Below, one piece after another: positions 1 through 7,550 of a DNA stretch of 35,604 nt. The first letter of the stretch is position 1; each line of letters begins with the position of its first letter. Source of the stretch: Gordonia tangerina (GTDB taxonomy: Bacteria > Actinomycetota > Actinomycetes > Mycobacteriales > Mycobacteriaceae); the NCBI RefSeq assembly GCF_021556435.1, contig NZ_JAKGCU010000035.1:1-35604 (forward strand), given 5' to 3'. The notes below the pieces were generated by a model. That model did not search any database. It worked only from the letters and a program-made list of their open reading frames with translations, and was not told the DNA's origin. Both the position numbers and the translations under genes were made by a program.

Positions 1-113
1 CCGCAGAACTCAACGCCCGACCCCGCAAACGACACGGCTGGCTCACGCCCGCCGCCAAACTCGACGAGCTACTACGATCAGACCCGTCCGATCCTGTTGC
101 AGCGACCGGTTGA
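1..113 (+). pseudogene. IS30-type transposase, C-terminal fragment cut by the window edge
   Basis: In the frame starting at base 3 the window opens with about 36 codons ending in TGA at 111-113. The peptide includes LNARPRKRHGWLTPAAKLDELL, close to the C-terminal signature of IS30-family DDE transposases (LN-x-RPRK-x-x-GW-x-TPA). The rest of the gene lies left of the window, so whether the element is intact cannot be told. It abuts the end of the sterol gene ltp3, so the cluster border is next to an insertion sequence. Family call is from motif memory, no alignment was run. Confidence 0.7.
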
Positions 114-212
114 ATCCGCCGATGCCGTCGACGAAAATGAGGGTTCTCTCGGCGAATTTTTGGGTTCTGTCGGCCTCCGTGCTGGGCGCGTTCGGGAGGT
201 GGGGTTGCGGAG
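114..212. other. Spacer between IS remnant and ltp3 with a short direct repeat
   Basis: No gene is seen. A 13-base unit occurs twice 21 bases apart (141-153 GGGTTCTCTCGGC and 162-174 GGGTTCTGTCGGC, one mismatch). Its position just after the transposase stop would suit the terminal region of the insertion sequence, but the other end is outside the window, so an inverted-repeat match cannot be tested. Confidence 0.35.
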
Positions 213-1391
213 TCAGTGCGTGGGCTTGGAGGCGCCCACCAGCCACATCGAGAAGTACTGCGAGCCACCGCCGTAGGCGTGACCGAGGGCCTTGCGGGCG
301 TCGGGGACCTGATGGTCGCCGGCCTTGCCCATCACCTGGATGGCGGCCTCGGCGAAGCGGATCATGCCCGATGCGCCGATCGGATTCGACGAGAGCACGC
401 CGCCGGACGCATTGAGCGGGATGCGGCCACCGATCTCGGTCTCGCCGGCCTCGGTGAGCTTCCAACCCTCCCCTTCGGCCGCGAACCCGAGGCTCTCCAA
501 CCACATCGGTTCGAACCACGAGAACGGCACGTACACCTCGGCGGCATCAATCTCTTCGACCGGGTTGTCGATACCTCCGGCCTTCCACAGAGCGGCCGCC
601 GCATCGCGGCTGGCCTGCGGGCTCACGACGTTGCGGTGGGCGAACGACAACGGTTCGGTGCGCATCGCGGTGGCGTGAATCCACGCAACCGGGTTGCCGG
701 CTGCCACCGCGGCGTCGGCCACGTCCTCGGCGCCGATCACCACCGCGCAGGCGCCGTCCGACGACGGGCAGGTCTCGTCGTAGCGGATCGGGTCCCACAA
801 CATCTGACTACCCATCACCTTCTCGACGGTGAGGTCGGATTGCTGCAGATGGGCCAGCGGGTTGAGTGAGCCGTTGCGCCGGTCCTTGGCGGCCACCATC
901 GCGCCGATGTGCTCGGGGGCGCCGGACTGCCGGATGTAGGCACGCACGTGCGGTGCGAAGAAGCCGCCCGCGCCGGCACCGACGGGTTTGGTGAAGGGCA
1001 CCGGAATCGACAACGCCCACATGGCATTCGACTCCGACTGCTTCTCCCAGGCGACCGCCAGCACACGCTTGTGTACCCCCGCGAAGACCAGCGACGCGGC
1101 GACGTTGGCGGTCGATCCGCCGACCGATCCGGCGGTGTGCACGCGGATCATCCGCTTGCCGACCGCGCCGAGGGCCTCGGCCATCGCCAGTTCCGGCATC
1201 ATCGACCCCTCGAACAGGTCGGGCGCCTTGCCGATCACGATGGCGTCGACATCGTCGATGGATACCTGGGCATCGGCCAGGGCGGCGTCGATGGCCTCCC
1301 GGCACATGCCGGCCATCGTGACGTCGTGACGCTTGGCGACGTACTTGGTCTGGCCGGTGCCCAGGACTGCTGCGCGATTGTTGTGTGCCAT
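213..1391 (-). CDS. ltp3: Thiolase-fold lipid-transfer protein Ltp3 (steroid aldolase-type)
   Basis: 392-residue thiolase-superfamily protein corresponding to Rv3523/Ltp3 by sequence and by its place beside ltp4 and a DUF35 gene. Sterol-degrading Ltp proteins of this class act with DUF35 partners as retro-aldolases on side-chain CoA thioesters; Ltp3 and Ltp4 have been linked to C-24-branched sterols in Rhodococcus. Both thiolase cysteines are missing. The nucleophile region reads AGSVGGSTAN, with Ser where SCP-x thiolases have Cys, and the C-terminal CxGGG-like motif reads HAYGGGSQ. This argues against true thiolysis. Start: ATG at 1391 shares one base with the ltp4 stop (TGATG), so the pair is translationally coupled. 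It is the last gene of the DUF35-ltp4-ltp3 operon. Substrate is inferred. Confidence 0.88.
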   Translation of the reverse strand: MAHNNRAAVLGTGQTKYVAKRHDVTMAGMCREAIDAALADAQVSIDDVDAIVIGKAPDLFEGSMMPELAMAEALGAVGKRMIRVHTAGSVGGSTANVAASLVFAGVHKRVLAVAWEKQSESNAMWALSIPVPFTKPVGAGAGGFFAPHVRAYIRQSGAPEHIGAMVAAKDRRNGSLNPLAHLQQSDLTVEKVMGSQMLWDPIRYDETCPSSDGACAVVIGAEDVADAAVAAGNPVAWIHATAMRTEPLSFAHRNVVSPQASRDAAAALWKAGGIDNPVEEIDAAEVYVPFSWFEPMWLESLGFAAEGEGWKLTEAGETEIGGRIPLNASGGVLSSNPIGASGMIRFAEAAIQVMGKAGDHQVPDARKALGHAYGGGSQYFSMWLVGASKPTH

Positions 1392-2425
1392 CAGTTCTCG
1401 TCTCCTGCCAGGGTGACCACCATGTTCTGCTGCAACAGCGGGCCGCTCGATGCATGGGCCAGCGCGGTACCCGCGTTACCGGTGAGGATCTCGTGGGCGG
1501 CGTAGCCAACCCGCTGTAGTCCGGCGGAGAACAGCGAATTGCCCGCCAGTGAACCGCCGGACGGGTTGATCCGCACGGACTCCGGGAGGTCGAGTGCGTT
1601 GCGCACGATCAGCTCCTGATGGGTGAATGACGCGTTGATCTCGGCTACGTCGACCGCACGGTTGCGATCGCCGAACGCGGTGTCGCCGGCGAGTTTCGTC
1701 GACGGCGAGATCGTCAAATCCCGTGCACCGAAGTTGGGTGTGTCGATGCGATGATCCCAGCCGGTGACGAAGGCGGGGTTGGCGACGAGCTCTTTCGCCT
1801 TGCGCTCGCTGGCGATGATCACCGCCGCGGCGGCATCAGTGTAGGGCGCAATGTCGTGTGCTCGTAGCGGATCGGCGACATACTCGGAGCTCATGAGTTC
1901 GTCGACCGACGCTCCGGAGGTGCGCGCGGCCACCGCCGCCATGTCCTCTTCGGACCAGGTGCCGGCGTCGATCCCGGCGCGGGCCTGCAGGGCGCCCAGC
2001 GAACGGGCGTCGGGCCACAGCGGCCCGACGGTGTACGGGTCGAGCTGCAGGGCGAGGGTCTGATCCATGTTGCCGGCGGTGGACTTGCCGAAACCGTAGG
2101 CCAGGGCGAGGTCGACCTCTCCGGTGGCGATCTTCACCCACGCTTCGTACAACGCCCAGGCGCCGTCCATCTCCACGTGGGACTCGTGGATCGGCGGCAT
2201 GGCGCCGATCGAGTCGATGGCCGAGATGAACGAGAATGCGCGGCCGGCAAGATAGTCGGACGAGCCGCTGCACCAGAATTCGATGTCGGTGCGGGAGATG
2301 CCGAGGTCGGCGTAGAGCTTGTTGAAGCACGGGATCAACATCTCGACACCGTTGGTGGTGCCGTGCGTCCCGACGATGTTCGGGCTGTGCGCGAACCCGA
2401 CGATCGCAATCCGGGGGAGGGTCAT
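1391..2425 (-). CDS. ltp4: Thiolase-fold lipid-transfer protein Ltp4
   Basis: 344-residue thiolase-superfamily protein matching Rv3522/Ltp4. The N-terminus MTLPRIAIVGFAHSP and the C-terminal ALAHASSGPLLQQN block fit the family. No cysteine stands at the nucleophile position (HVEMDGAWALYEA), and the usual CGGG-like motif is degenerate (ASSG), so a thiolase reaction is unlikely; an aldolase partner or subunit role with Ltp3 is more plausible. The ATG at 2425 was chosen because AAGGAGT lies 6-7 bases upstream and the conserved N-terminus begins there; a longer open frame runs upstream without a comparable site. It sits 46 bases after the DUF35 gene and overlaps ltp3 by one base. Confidence 0.86.
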   Translation of the reverse strand: MTLPRIAIVGFAHSPNIVGTHGTTNGVEMLIPCFNKLYADLGISRTDIEFWCSGSSDYLAGRAFSFISAIDSIGAMPPIHESHVEMDGAWALYEAWVKIATGEVDLALAYGFGKSTAGNMDQTLALQLDPYTVGPLWPDARSLGALQARAGIDAGTWSEEDMAAVAARTSGASVDELMSSEYVADPLRAHDIAPYTDAAAAVIIASERKAKELVANPAFVTGWDHRIDTPNFGARDLTISPSTKLAGDTAFGDRNRAVDVAEINASFTHQELIVRNALDLPESVRINPSGGSLAGNSLFSAGLQRVGYAAHEILTGNAGTALAHASSGPLLQQNMVVTLAGDEN

Positions 2426-2471
2426 TGCAGACTCCTTGATGGAAGTGGTCCGGTCATAGACATGCTGTCGC

Positions 2472-3506
2472 TCAGAGGAACTCGCGATACGACTCATAGT
2501 CGGCGTCGGGTTCACCGGTGGGCCGGAAGTGGCTGATGCTGCCCATGGACAGTTCACGTTCCTCCTCGGGCTGCCAGACCGCCTGCACCCGCATGCCCAT
2601 CCGCACGTCGGCGGCCTCGCAGTCGAGGATCAGGTGCAGGAACGGGATGTCGGTGCCGTCGAGCAGGACGTACGCGGCCACATACGGCGGCTTGATGCGC
2701 TGCCCCTGGAACGGGACGTTGACGATGCAGAAGGTCGTCACGATGCCGGTGTCGGCCAACTCGACTCGCTCCACCGCAGCCGAACCGTCGGACGGGCTGA
2801 CCGCCTTCGGTGGGAAGTAGACGCGCCCGGCGTCGACGCCGGACCCGATCCGCGACCCGTAGAGCTTGCCGGCCTTGAGACCTTCGAGATACCAGGACTC
2901 CTCCTCGGTGGCCGAGTGGACGATCTCGGTGCTGATGGGGGTCGGCATGACGATGAGTTCGTCGTCGGAGTTGTCGGCCTCGTTCGCCGGTGCCGCCGCG
3001 GCGGTGTCACCGGGCACGAAGTGGGCGATGTCGTCGATGCGGCCGATGCGGGCCGCCTTCCAGACGGCATGTACCCGCAGACCGGTGGAGATGTCGGCGG
3101 GCGAATCGACCGCCACCGCATGCAACATCGCGGTGTCCGCACCGTCGAGGGTGATCAGCGCCCACGCGAAGGGCTTGTCGAGGGGTTGCGGCGTGAGCGG
3201 CTGCGGCTGCCACGACCAGGTGAGCACGGTGCCCACCGAGGCGACGTCTACCAGCTCGGTGGTCTTCGCGCCGCCGATCGGGTCGAACTCACGAGGCGGC
3301 ACCGATACCGTGCCGTCGCTGCTCTTCGATCCGATGATGCGGCCGTCGCGGAGGGCGAGGGCGAACTGGCTCAGGACGGGTCCGAGCGACCGTGTGTAGT
3401 CGAAGGAGTTCTTCAGCGGTGCCGACAGGATCTCCGACTGTGGCGCGGGGACCTCGGCGACCGGACTCGCCGGGGCAGGGCGGGGTGCAGTTGTGCTGGT
3501 GCTCAC
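2472..3506 (-). CDS. Tandem DUF35 (OB-fold/zinc-ribbon-like) acyl-CoA-binding protein, Rv3521-like
   Basis: 344 residues with two DUF35 units in tandem, roughly residues 30-170 and 195-335. Each has a ribbon-like stretch ending in a VPP/FPP motif (residues near DGTVSVPPREFDP and GRVYFPPKAVSP) followed by an OB-fold. DUF35 proteins such as ChsH2 pair with thiolase-fold Ltp aldolases. Here the zinc-ribbon cysteines are absent in both copies (GSKSSDG and GSRIGSG where CxxC would be), so zinc binding is doubtful. It matches Rv3521 by position and content and begins the operon with ltp4 and ltp3. The GTG at 3506 is the best start: any longer reading would run through the KstR box at 3515-3528. No clear ribosome site precedes it, so leaderless translation is possible. 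Confidence 0.85.
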   Translation of the reverse strand: MSTSTTAPRPAPASPVAEVPAPQSEILSAPLKNSFDYTRSLGPVLSQFALALRDGRIIGSKSSDGTVSVPPREFDPIGGAKTTELVDVASVGTVLTWSWQPQPLTPQPLDKPFAWALITLDGADTAMLHAVAVDSPADISTGLRVHAVWKAARIGRIDDIAHFVPGDTAAAAPANEADNSDDELIVMPTPISTEIVHSATEEESWYLEGLKAGKLYGSRIGSGVDAGRVYFPPKAVSPSDGSAAVERVELADTGIVTTFCIVNVPFQGQRIKPPYVAAYVLLDGTDIPFLHLILDCEAADVRMGMRVQAVWQPEEERELSMGSISHFRPTGEPDADYESYREFL

Positions 3507-3514
3507 CCATCGAG

Positions 3515-3528
3515 TAGAACACGTTCTA
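3515..3528. promoter_or_regulatory. KstR operator, divergent DUF35/ltp and LLM oxidoreductase promoters
   Basis: TAGAACACGTTCTA has perfect 6-base arms and fits the KstR consensus TNNAACNNGTTNNA in full. It lies between two divergent genes, 8 bases before the GTG of the DUF35 gene and 47 bases before the GTG of the oxidoreductase, so it can control both. KstR is the TetR-family repressor of sterol catabolism, released by sterol-derived CoA thioesters. Confidence 0.9.
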
Positions 3529-3575
3529 GTATTGAGGCACAAGATGCACGTCACAGACCCGCGGAGGATGCCCAC

Positions 3576-4613
3576 GTGAAGCTCGGACTGCAGCTCGGAT
3601 ACTGGGGTGCCGGCCCCATCGACAATGCTCCGGAGCTCATCGCGGCTGCCGAGGAGGCTGGATTCGACGCGGTGTTCACCGCCGAGTCGTGGGGGTCGGA
3701 CACCTATACCCCGCTGGCCTGGTGGGGTGCGGCGACCGACCGGATCCGGCTCGGCACAGCCGTGTCGCAATTGTCCGCGCGGCCGCCGACGTCGCTGGCG
3801 ATGGCGGCGCTCACCCTCGACCATCTCTCCGGTGGCCGCCACATCATCGGTCTCGGTGTGTCCGGGCCGCAGGTGGTCGAGGGCTGGTACGGGCAACCGT
3901 TCGGCAAGCCGCTGGCGCGCACTCGCGAGTACGTCCAGGTGGTCCGGGACGTACTCGCCCGTGAGGGCAAGGTGTCCAACGCGGGCCCGCATTATTCGTT
4001 GCCGTACCCGCCCGATGCGCCCGGTTCGACGGGACTCGGCAAGTCACTCAAGCCGATCACTCATCCTTTGCGAGCCGACATCCCGATCTGGCTCGGCGCC
4101 GAGGGGCCGAAAAACGTGGCGCAGACCGCGGAGATCGCCGACGGGTGGCTCGCGATCTTCTACAGTCTGCGTCTGGCCGATCAGTACGAGGCGTGGCTGG
4201 CCGAAGGATTCGCGCGTCCGGGTGCCCGACGCACTCGTGACGACTTCGAGGTAGCGGCGACGGTGCAGGTGGTGATCACCGATGACATCGCAGAAGCCGT
4301 GGAGCGGTACCGACCGTCGACGGCACTCTACGTCGGTGGAATGGGCGCGAAGGAGAAGAACTTTCACGCCGAGCTGTATCGGCGGATGGGCTACGGCGAC
4401 GCGGTCGACGAGATCGGCGCGCTGTTCCGCGAGGGCCGCAAGGCCGAGGCGATGGCTGCGGTCCCCGACGAGATGGTGCGCGAGACGATGATCGCCGGCA
4501 CCGCCGATGAGGTGCGTGCTCAGATCAAGCAGTGGGAGGCCGCAGGCGTGAGCATGTTGATGGTGACCGCGCGCGACGTGGAGACGATCCGTCAATTGGC
4601 GACGCTGGTGTGA
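3576..4613 (+). CDS. Luciferase-like (LLM class) F420-dependent oxidoreductase, Rv3520c-like
   Basis: 345 residues with a TIM-barrel luciferase-like monooxygenase fold. The N-terminus KLGLQLGYWGAGP, the AAEEAGFDAVFTAESWGSD block, the RIRLGTAVSQ strand and the GLGVSGPQVVEGWYG motif are typical of F420-binding members. Length and position match Rv3520c (coenzyme F420-dependent type). The GTG at 3576 is chosen because GGAGG sits about 9 bases upstream and the family N-terminus starts there, although the frame is open far upstream. It is transcribed away from the ltp operon from a shared KstR-controlled region. The physiological substrate is unknown; a sterol intermediate is inferred from regulation only. 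Confidence 0.85.
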   Translation: MKLGLQLGYWGAGPIDNAPELIAAAEEAGFDAVFTAESWGSDTYTPLAWWGAATDRIRLGTAVSQLSARPPTSLAMAALTLDHLSGGRHIIGLGVSGPQVVEGWYGQPFGKPLARTREYVQVVRDVLAREGKVSNAGPHYSLPYPPDAPGSTGLGKSLKPITHPLRADIPIWLGAEGPKNVAQTAEIADGWLAIFYSLRLADQYEAWLAEGFARPGARRTRDDFEVAATVQVVITDDIAEAVERYRPSTALYVGGMGAKEKNFHAELYRRMGYGDAVDEIGALFREGRKAEAMAAVPDEMVRETMIAGTADEVRAQIKQWEAAGVSMLMVTARDVETIRQLATLV

Positions 4614-4627
4614 CCGGCGGCAATATT

Positions 4628-4691
4628 CTCGCGCGCCCAGCGATCACCCGCGCGTGCAGTTTCACGCGCGGTTGATCGGCGGGCGCGCGAG
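4628..4691. terminator. Long GC-rich hairpin between convergent genes
   Basis: Two 29-base arms (4628-4656 and 4663-4691) pair with 26 matches around a 6-base loop (CAGTTT). The outer 11 and the inner 9 base pairs are unbroken. It fills the gap between the oxidoreductase stop and the convergent HNH gene stop, so a bidirectional terminator is the simplest reading. There is no T-run on either side, as is common in actinobacteria. It could also be a mobile palindromic repeat. Confidence 0.7.
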
Positions 4692-4702
4692 GACCACGCG
4701 AC

Positions 4703-6298
4703 CTACCGCACCCGGGCCAGCGATCGTTGTTGGGCCTGGTGACTTGTTCGACGCAGCTTGCGCTTTCGTCGTCGAGTACGTGCGGCGAGTCGTGCCGGGG
4801 AGATCGGCTTGCGCCGAACCGCCGCGTCCGCAGCCGGTGGTTTGGTTTCGGCGGGTTGTGGGTCCTCGCTGATCGTGCCGGCCCGTAGGTAGTGTTCGAA
4901 GAGTTCGCCGACTTCGTGGATGCGGTTGACCTGGGGTGATGCGGGCGGTTTGCCGTCGAGTGGGTTCAGTGACCATCCGGCGCGGCCGGCGTCGCGGCCG
5001 TGGCGGATGATGCGGGTGGTCCATTGTCCGGGGTTGGGGCCGACCATCCGGTTGTGTGGTGGGCAGGCCGGTGCGGTGGTGTCGATGTCGGTGGTGCCGC
5101 CGTCGGCCCAATCTTTGTCGGCGTGATGTATTTCGACGATCGCGCTCGGATGTGAGCAGCCTGGTTTGGAGCATCCGCCGCCGCCGTCTTGGGCGAAGTG
5201 CATCAATCGTTGCGCCTGGTTGGCGAAGCGTTTGGCGGTGCCCAGATACAGCGGCTGTGCTGTGTGGTCTGTGAATACGGCGAGGTGGAATTGCGCCTCG
5301 GCGGCCATTTCGATGATGTCGGCGATGGGTAGTTGGGTGCCGGTCGCGGTGTGCCCGAACCCGGCACGATCCCGCAGATCGGTTTCGTTGACCTTGACGA
5401 TGATGTGTGGCGGCAGACCGCGGTGGCTCTTGCCGAGTACCCCACCGTCGAGGACCAGCTTGAACAGGGCCTCGAGGGCGTCGTGGTTGTGTTGTCCGGT
5501 GGAGCGATGGTCGCGGCCGGCAGCCTCTTTCAGCGCCTCGATGTCGGCGTCGGTGTTCGCGCCCTGCGGCGACTGGTCGTCGTCGGGGTTGTTCATTCCC
5601 GGAGCGGCCATCTTCGCCAGAATCACATCCAGCATGGCACGTGCTTTCGGGGTGAGCGCACCGTCGATCTCGCTCATCGATTGGTCGTCTTGATCACCGA
5701 TGAGTACCGAACGACGCCGGGCACGGTCACGTTCATCGGCCAAGGTGCCGTCGGGGTCGATCCGACCCAATAGCTCGGCGCCGGCCTTCAGGATCTGTTT
5801 CGGTGTCAGCGTGCGGGCGAACTCGGCCAACATCGCCTCGGCCTTCTCGGCAACGTCGAGTGGCACCGAGCGGGGAATCTTCTTCACCACTTTCAGCACG
5901 GCATCGACGTGGGCGGGGGTGGCCGCGCCGTCGGCGACCACCGCGGCCAACGCTGCATAGCGGGGTGGGGTGAGTTCACCTTGTAGGGAACGGAATTCGG
6001 TCAGGGCCCGCATGTGTCGCATGCGGCGGCGGTGATCGGGGATACGCAGATGGTGGGCCATCATTTCGCCGATGTGGCGGTAGCCGAGTTGTCCGGGCAC
6101 GCCGCGGTCGTTGCAGTCCATCATCCGGCGGTGCCCGATCAGACTCATCCGACGATGGGCACGCTCGTGTTGTTCGGCCACATCCAACACCGCGTCATCC
6201 ATGGCAGGGGTGGTGTCGACGGCATCGATACGGTCGAGCAGGTCATGCAACTGCGCATACAGCTGCTGCACCTCACTGACCTGATCCGTGCCCGACAC
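4703..6298 (-). CDS. DUF222/HNH endonuclease-domain protein (13E12 repeat family)
   Basis: 531 residues. The first two thirds form a helical DUF222 region (for example TPKARAMLDVILAKMAAPG). This is followed by a C-terminal HNH module: GCSKPGCSHPSAIVEIHHADKDWADGG supplies two Cys and the HH pair, and PACPPHNRMVG the distal Cys, His and Asn. The tail is strongly basic. This is the 13E12 family, multicopy in mycobacteria and relatives, of uncertain function. The GTG at 6298 is preferred over an upstream TTG at 6361. It has GGGGGA about 6 bases upstream, and the alternative would place an SOS box inside the gene. Several 13E12 genes of M. tuberculosis are reported as DNA-damage inducible, in line with that box. 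It is unrelated to sterol metabolism and looks inserted. Confidence 0.85.
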   Translation of the reverse strand: MSGTDQVSEVQQLYAQLHDLLDRIDAVDTTPAMDDAVLDVAEQHERAHRRMSLIGHRRMMDCNDRGVPGQLGYRHIGEMMAHHLRIPDHRRRMRHMRALTEFRSLQGELTPPRYAALAAVVADGAATPAHVDAVLKVVKKIPRSVPLDVAEKAEAMLAEFARTLTPKQILKAGAELLGRIDPDGTLADERDRARRRSVLIGDQDDQSMSEIDGALTPKARAMLDVILAKMAAPGMNNPDDDQSPQGANTDADIEALKEAAGRDHRSTGQHNHDALEALFKLVLDGGVLGKSHRGLPPHIIVKVNETDLRDRAGFGHTATGTQLPIADIIEMAAEAQFHLAVFTDHTAQPLYLGTAKRFANQAQRLMHFAQDGGGGCSKPGCSHPSAIVEIHHADKDWADGGTTDIDTTAPACPPHNRMVGPNPGQWTTRIIRHGRDAGRAGWSLNPLDGKPPASPQVNRIHEVGELFEHYLRAGTISEDPQPAETKPPAADAAVRRKPISPARLAARTRRRKRKLRRTSHQAQQRSLARVR

Positions 6299-6317
6299 TG
6301 AATCCCCCGACTGTCGT

Positions 6318-6333
6318 TCGAACGTATCTTCGA
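6318..6333. promoter_or_regulatory. LexA/SOS box upstream of the HNH gene
   Basis: TCGAACGTATCTTCGA matches the actinobacterial SOS consensus TCGAAC-N4-GTTCGA at 11 of 12 fixed positions (C for G in the right arm). It lies 19 bases upstream of the GTG start at 6298 of the 13E12-family gene, a good position for a LexA-blocked promoter. Confidence 0.75.
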
Positions 6334-6424
6334 GAGTAGCCCCAAACTTTGATGCCTGCAACTGTCAATTTCCCGCTACGTCGGCGACAGTGCGGAGGGT
6401 CGTGGAGTCACACCCGACCTCGCG

Positions 6425-7036
6425 TTACGAAGAGTCCGTGATCCTCGTGGGAACTTCGGCCAGGATCGCCTCGGCGGACCGTAGAGTGAAGTCGCGCAAC
6501 CACTCTGCAGGCCGGCCACGGTCGGGGAGATGTCGTCGTACGGCCGCGTAGGGCAGGTCGACGAGTGCGAACGTGACCCGATCCATCACCTCGGCATCGG
6601 ATGAGCCGAATCGTCGTCGAGCGTATGCTCGCACGACTTCGCGTGTGTGGTGATTATGCGTCCGGAGTTCGGCGGCGAGTGTATCGGGCCAGGAGCGCAG
6701 CAGGTCCTGTTTGTCGTATTGCAGCAACAGTGCGGACTCGCCGGGATGCGCGGCCGTCCAATCGAAACAGTGCGCGACCGTGGCCTGGGCGGCCTCGGTG
6801 ACATCGTCGAGGCTCAAGGCGGTGACGATGCCCTCCTGGTATTGCGCGATGGAGCGCAGCCACAGCCGGGCCATCAACTCGTCGCGGCTGGCGAAACGGT
6901 GGTACACCGACCCCGACGGTGCGCCGACCCGGCGGGCGACGGCGGACGCGGTTGCCACCGCCGGGCCGCCCTCGACCACGAGTTCGAGTGCGGCGTCGAG
7001 GATCTCGTCAGCGCTGAACTGCGGTTTGCGACCCAC
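6425..7036 (-). CDS. TetR-family transcriptional regulator
   Basis: 203 residues. The N-terminal TetR helix-turn-helix is clear: FSADEILDAALELVVEGG, then ASAVARRVGAPSGSVYHRFASRDEL at residues about 30-55. The C-terminal ligand domain is not assignable to a subfamily. The GTG at 7036 is chosen because the conserved N-terminus (VGRKPQFSADEI) starts there; the frame upstream is the shadow of the thioesterase gene. Its first 29 bases overlap the end of that gene, so the two are co-translated. It probably controls this pair and the facing P450 gene through the palindrome at 7498-7517. No KstR box is near. Confidence 0.85.
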   Translation of the reverse strand: MGRKPQFSADEILDAALELVVEGGPAVATASAVARRVGAPSGSVYHRFASRDELMARLWLRSIAQYQEGIVTALSLDDVTEAAQATVAHCFDWTAAHPGESALLLQYDKQDLLRSWPDTLAAELRTHNHHTREVVRAYARRRFGSSDAEVMDRVTFALVDLPYAAVRRHLPDRGRPAEWLRDFTLRSAEAILAEVPTRITDSS

Positions 7037-7445
7037 GGCCCCGGACCATGCTCGTGCCCTGCGCGGCGGCGACCACGCGCCTGGTGCCGTCGTCGTCGAT
7101 GACGCTGATATCGCACCGGGCGACGGCTTTCGTTCGGCCCGCGTGGACCAGGGTCGCGTGGGCGACCAGTTCACGCCCGCCGCGGGCGGGGGAGAGGTAC
7201 TCGATCGAGAAGCCGCTGGTGACGATGTCCGGACCGAGAGCGAGCGCGGCGGCGTAGGTCAGTGCATTGTCGGCGAGGTAGCTCAGCACCCCGCCGTGGA
7301 TGTAGCCGTACTGCTGACGCAGATCGTCGCGGACGTCGACTGCCAGTGTGACGCCATCGTCGCCGATGTGAGTCAGGCGTGCGCCGAGCATGCGACTGAA
7401 CGGCTGGGCGTCAAGCACTGTACGTGCCAGATCCAGGTCCATCAT
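7008..7445 (-). CDS. Hotdog-fold PaaI-type acyl-CoA thioesterase
   Basis: 145 residues with a single hotdog domain. The signature YGYIHGGVLSYLADNALTYA carries the HGG-x(5)-AD motif of PaaI-like thioesterases, followed by the strands SGFSIEYLSPA, ELVAHATLVHAGRTKAVARCDI and VVAAAQGTS. Such enzymes hydrolyse acyl-CoA thioesters. Two ATG codons stand in tandem at 7445 and 7442; GGAGAGA lies somewhat far upstream. The gene overlaps the TetR gene by 29 bases and faces the P450 gene across a 105-base intergenic region. Together they suggest a small acyl-CoA or fatty-acid handling unit; the substrate is not visible. Confidence 0.82.
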   Translation of the reverse strand: MMDLDLARTVLDAQPFSRMLGARLTHIGDDGVTLAVDVRDDLRQQYGYIHGGVLSYLADNALTYAAALALGPDIVTSGFSIEYLSPARGGRELVAHATLVHAGRTKAVARCDISVIDDDGTRRVVAAAQGTSMVRGRGSQTAVQR

Positions 7446-7497
7446 TTATCAGAGACTTCTCTCCATTATCGCGCGTGTCAAGGGTGCGCTCGAGCAG

Positions 7498-7517
7498 AAT
7501 CCATCCGTGGATGGATT
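7498..7517. promoter_or_regulatory. Perfect 20-base palindrome, probable TetR operator
   Basis: Arms AATCCATCC and GGATGGATT pair perfectly around a GT centre, in the intergenic region between the divergent thioesterase-TetR pair and the P450 gene. Size, symmetry and location are those of a TetR-family operator. The local regulator (6425-7036) is the obvious candidate ligand-responsive repressor; the link is inference. A smaller AGAGA-CT-TCTCT inverted repeat lies at 7451-7462. Confidence 0.65.
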
Positions 7518-7550
7518 GACATGCCCGTGTGCCGGTAGCAGGGTCGAACT

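Noticed and set aside
213..869. Long plus-strand open frames opposite ltp3 and other minus-strand genes
   Set aside because: Arg/Gly/His-rich shadows of high-GC coding strands without recognisable domains or ribosome sites.
2529..3575. Plus-strand reading upstream of the LLM oxidoreductase
   Set aside because: It is open frame antisense to the DUF35 gene with no family-like sequence; the conserved protein starts at 3576.
6299..6361. Longer HNH protein starting at TTG 6361
   Set aside because: It would put the SOS box inside the gene; the GTG at 6298 has a good ribosome site.
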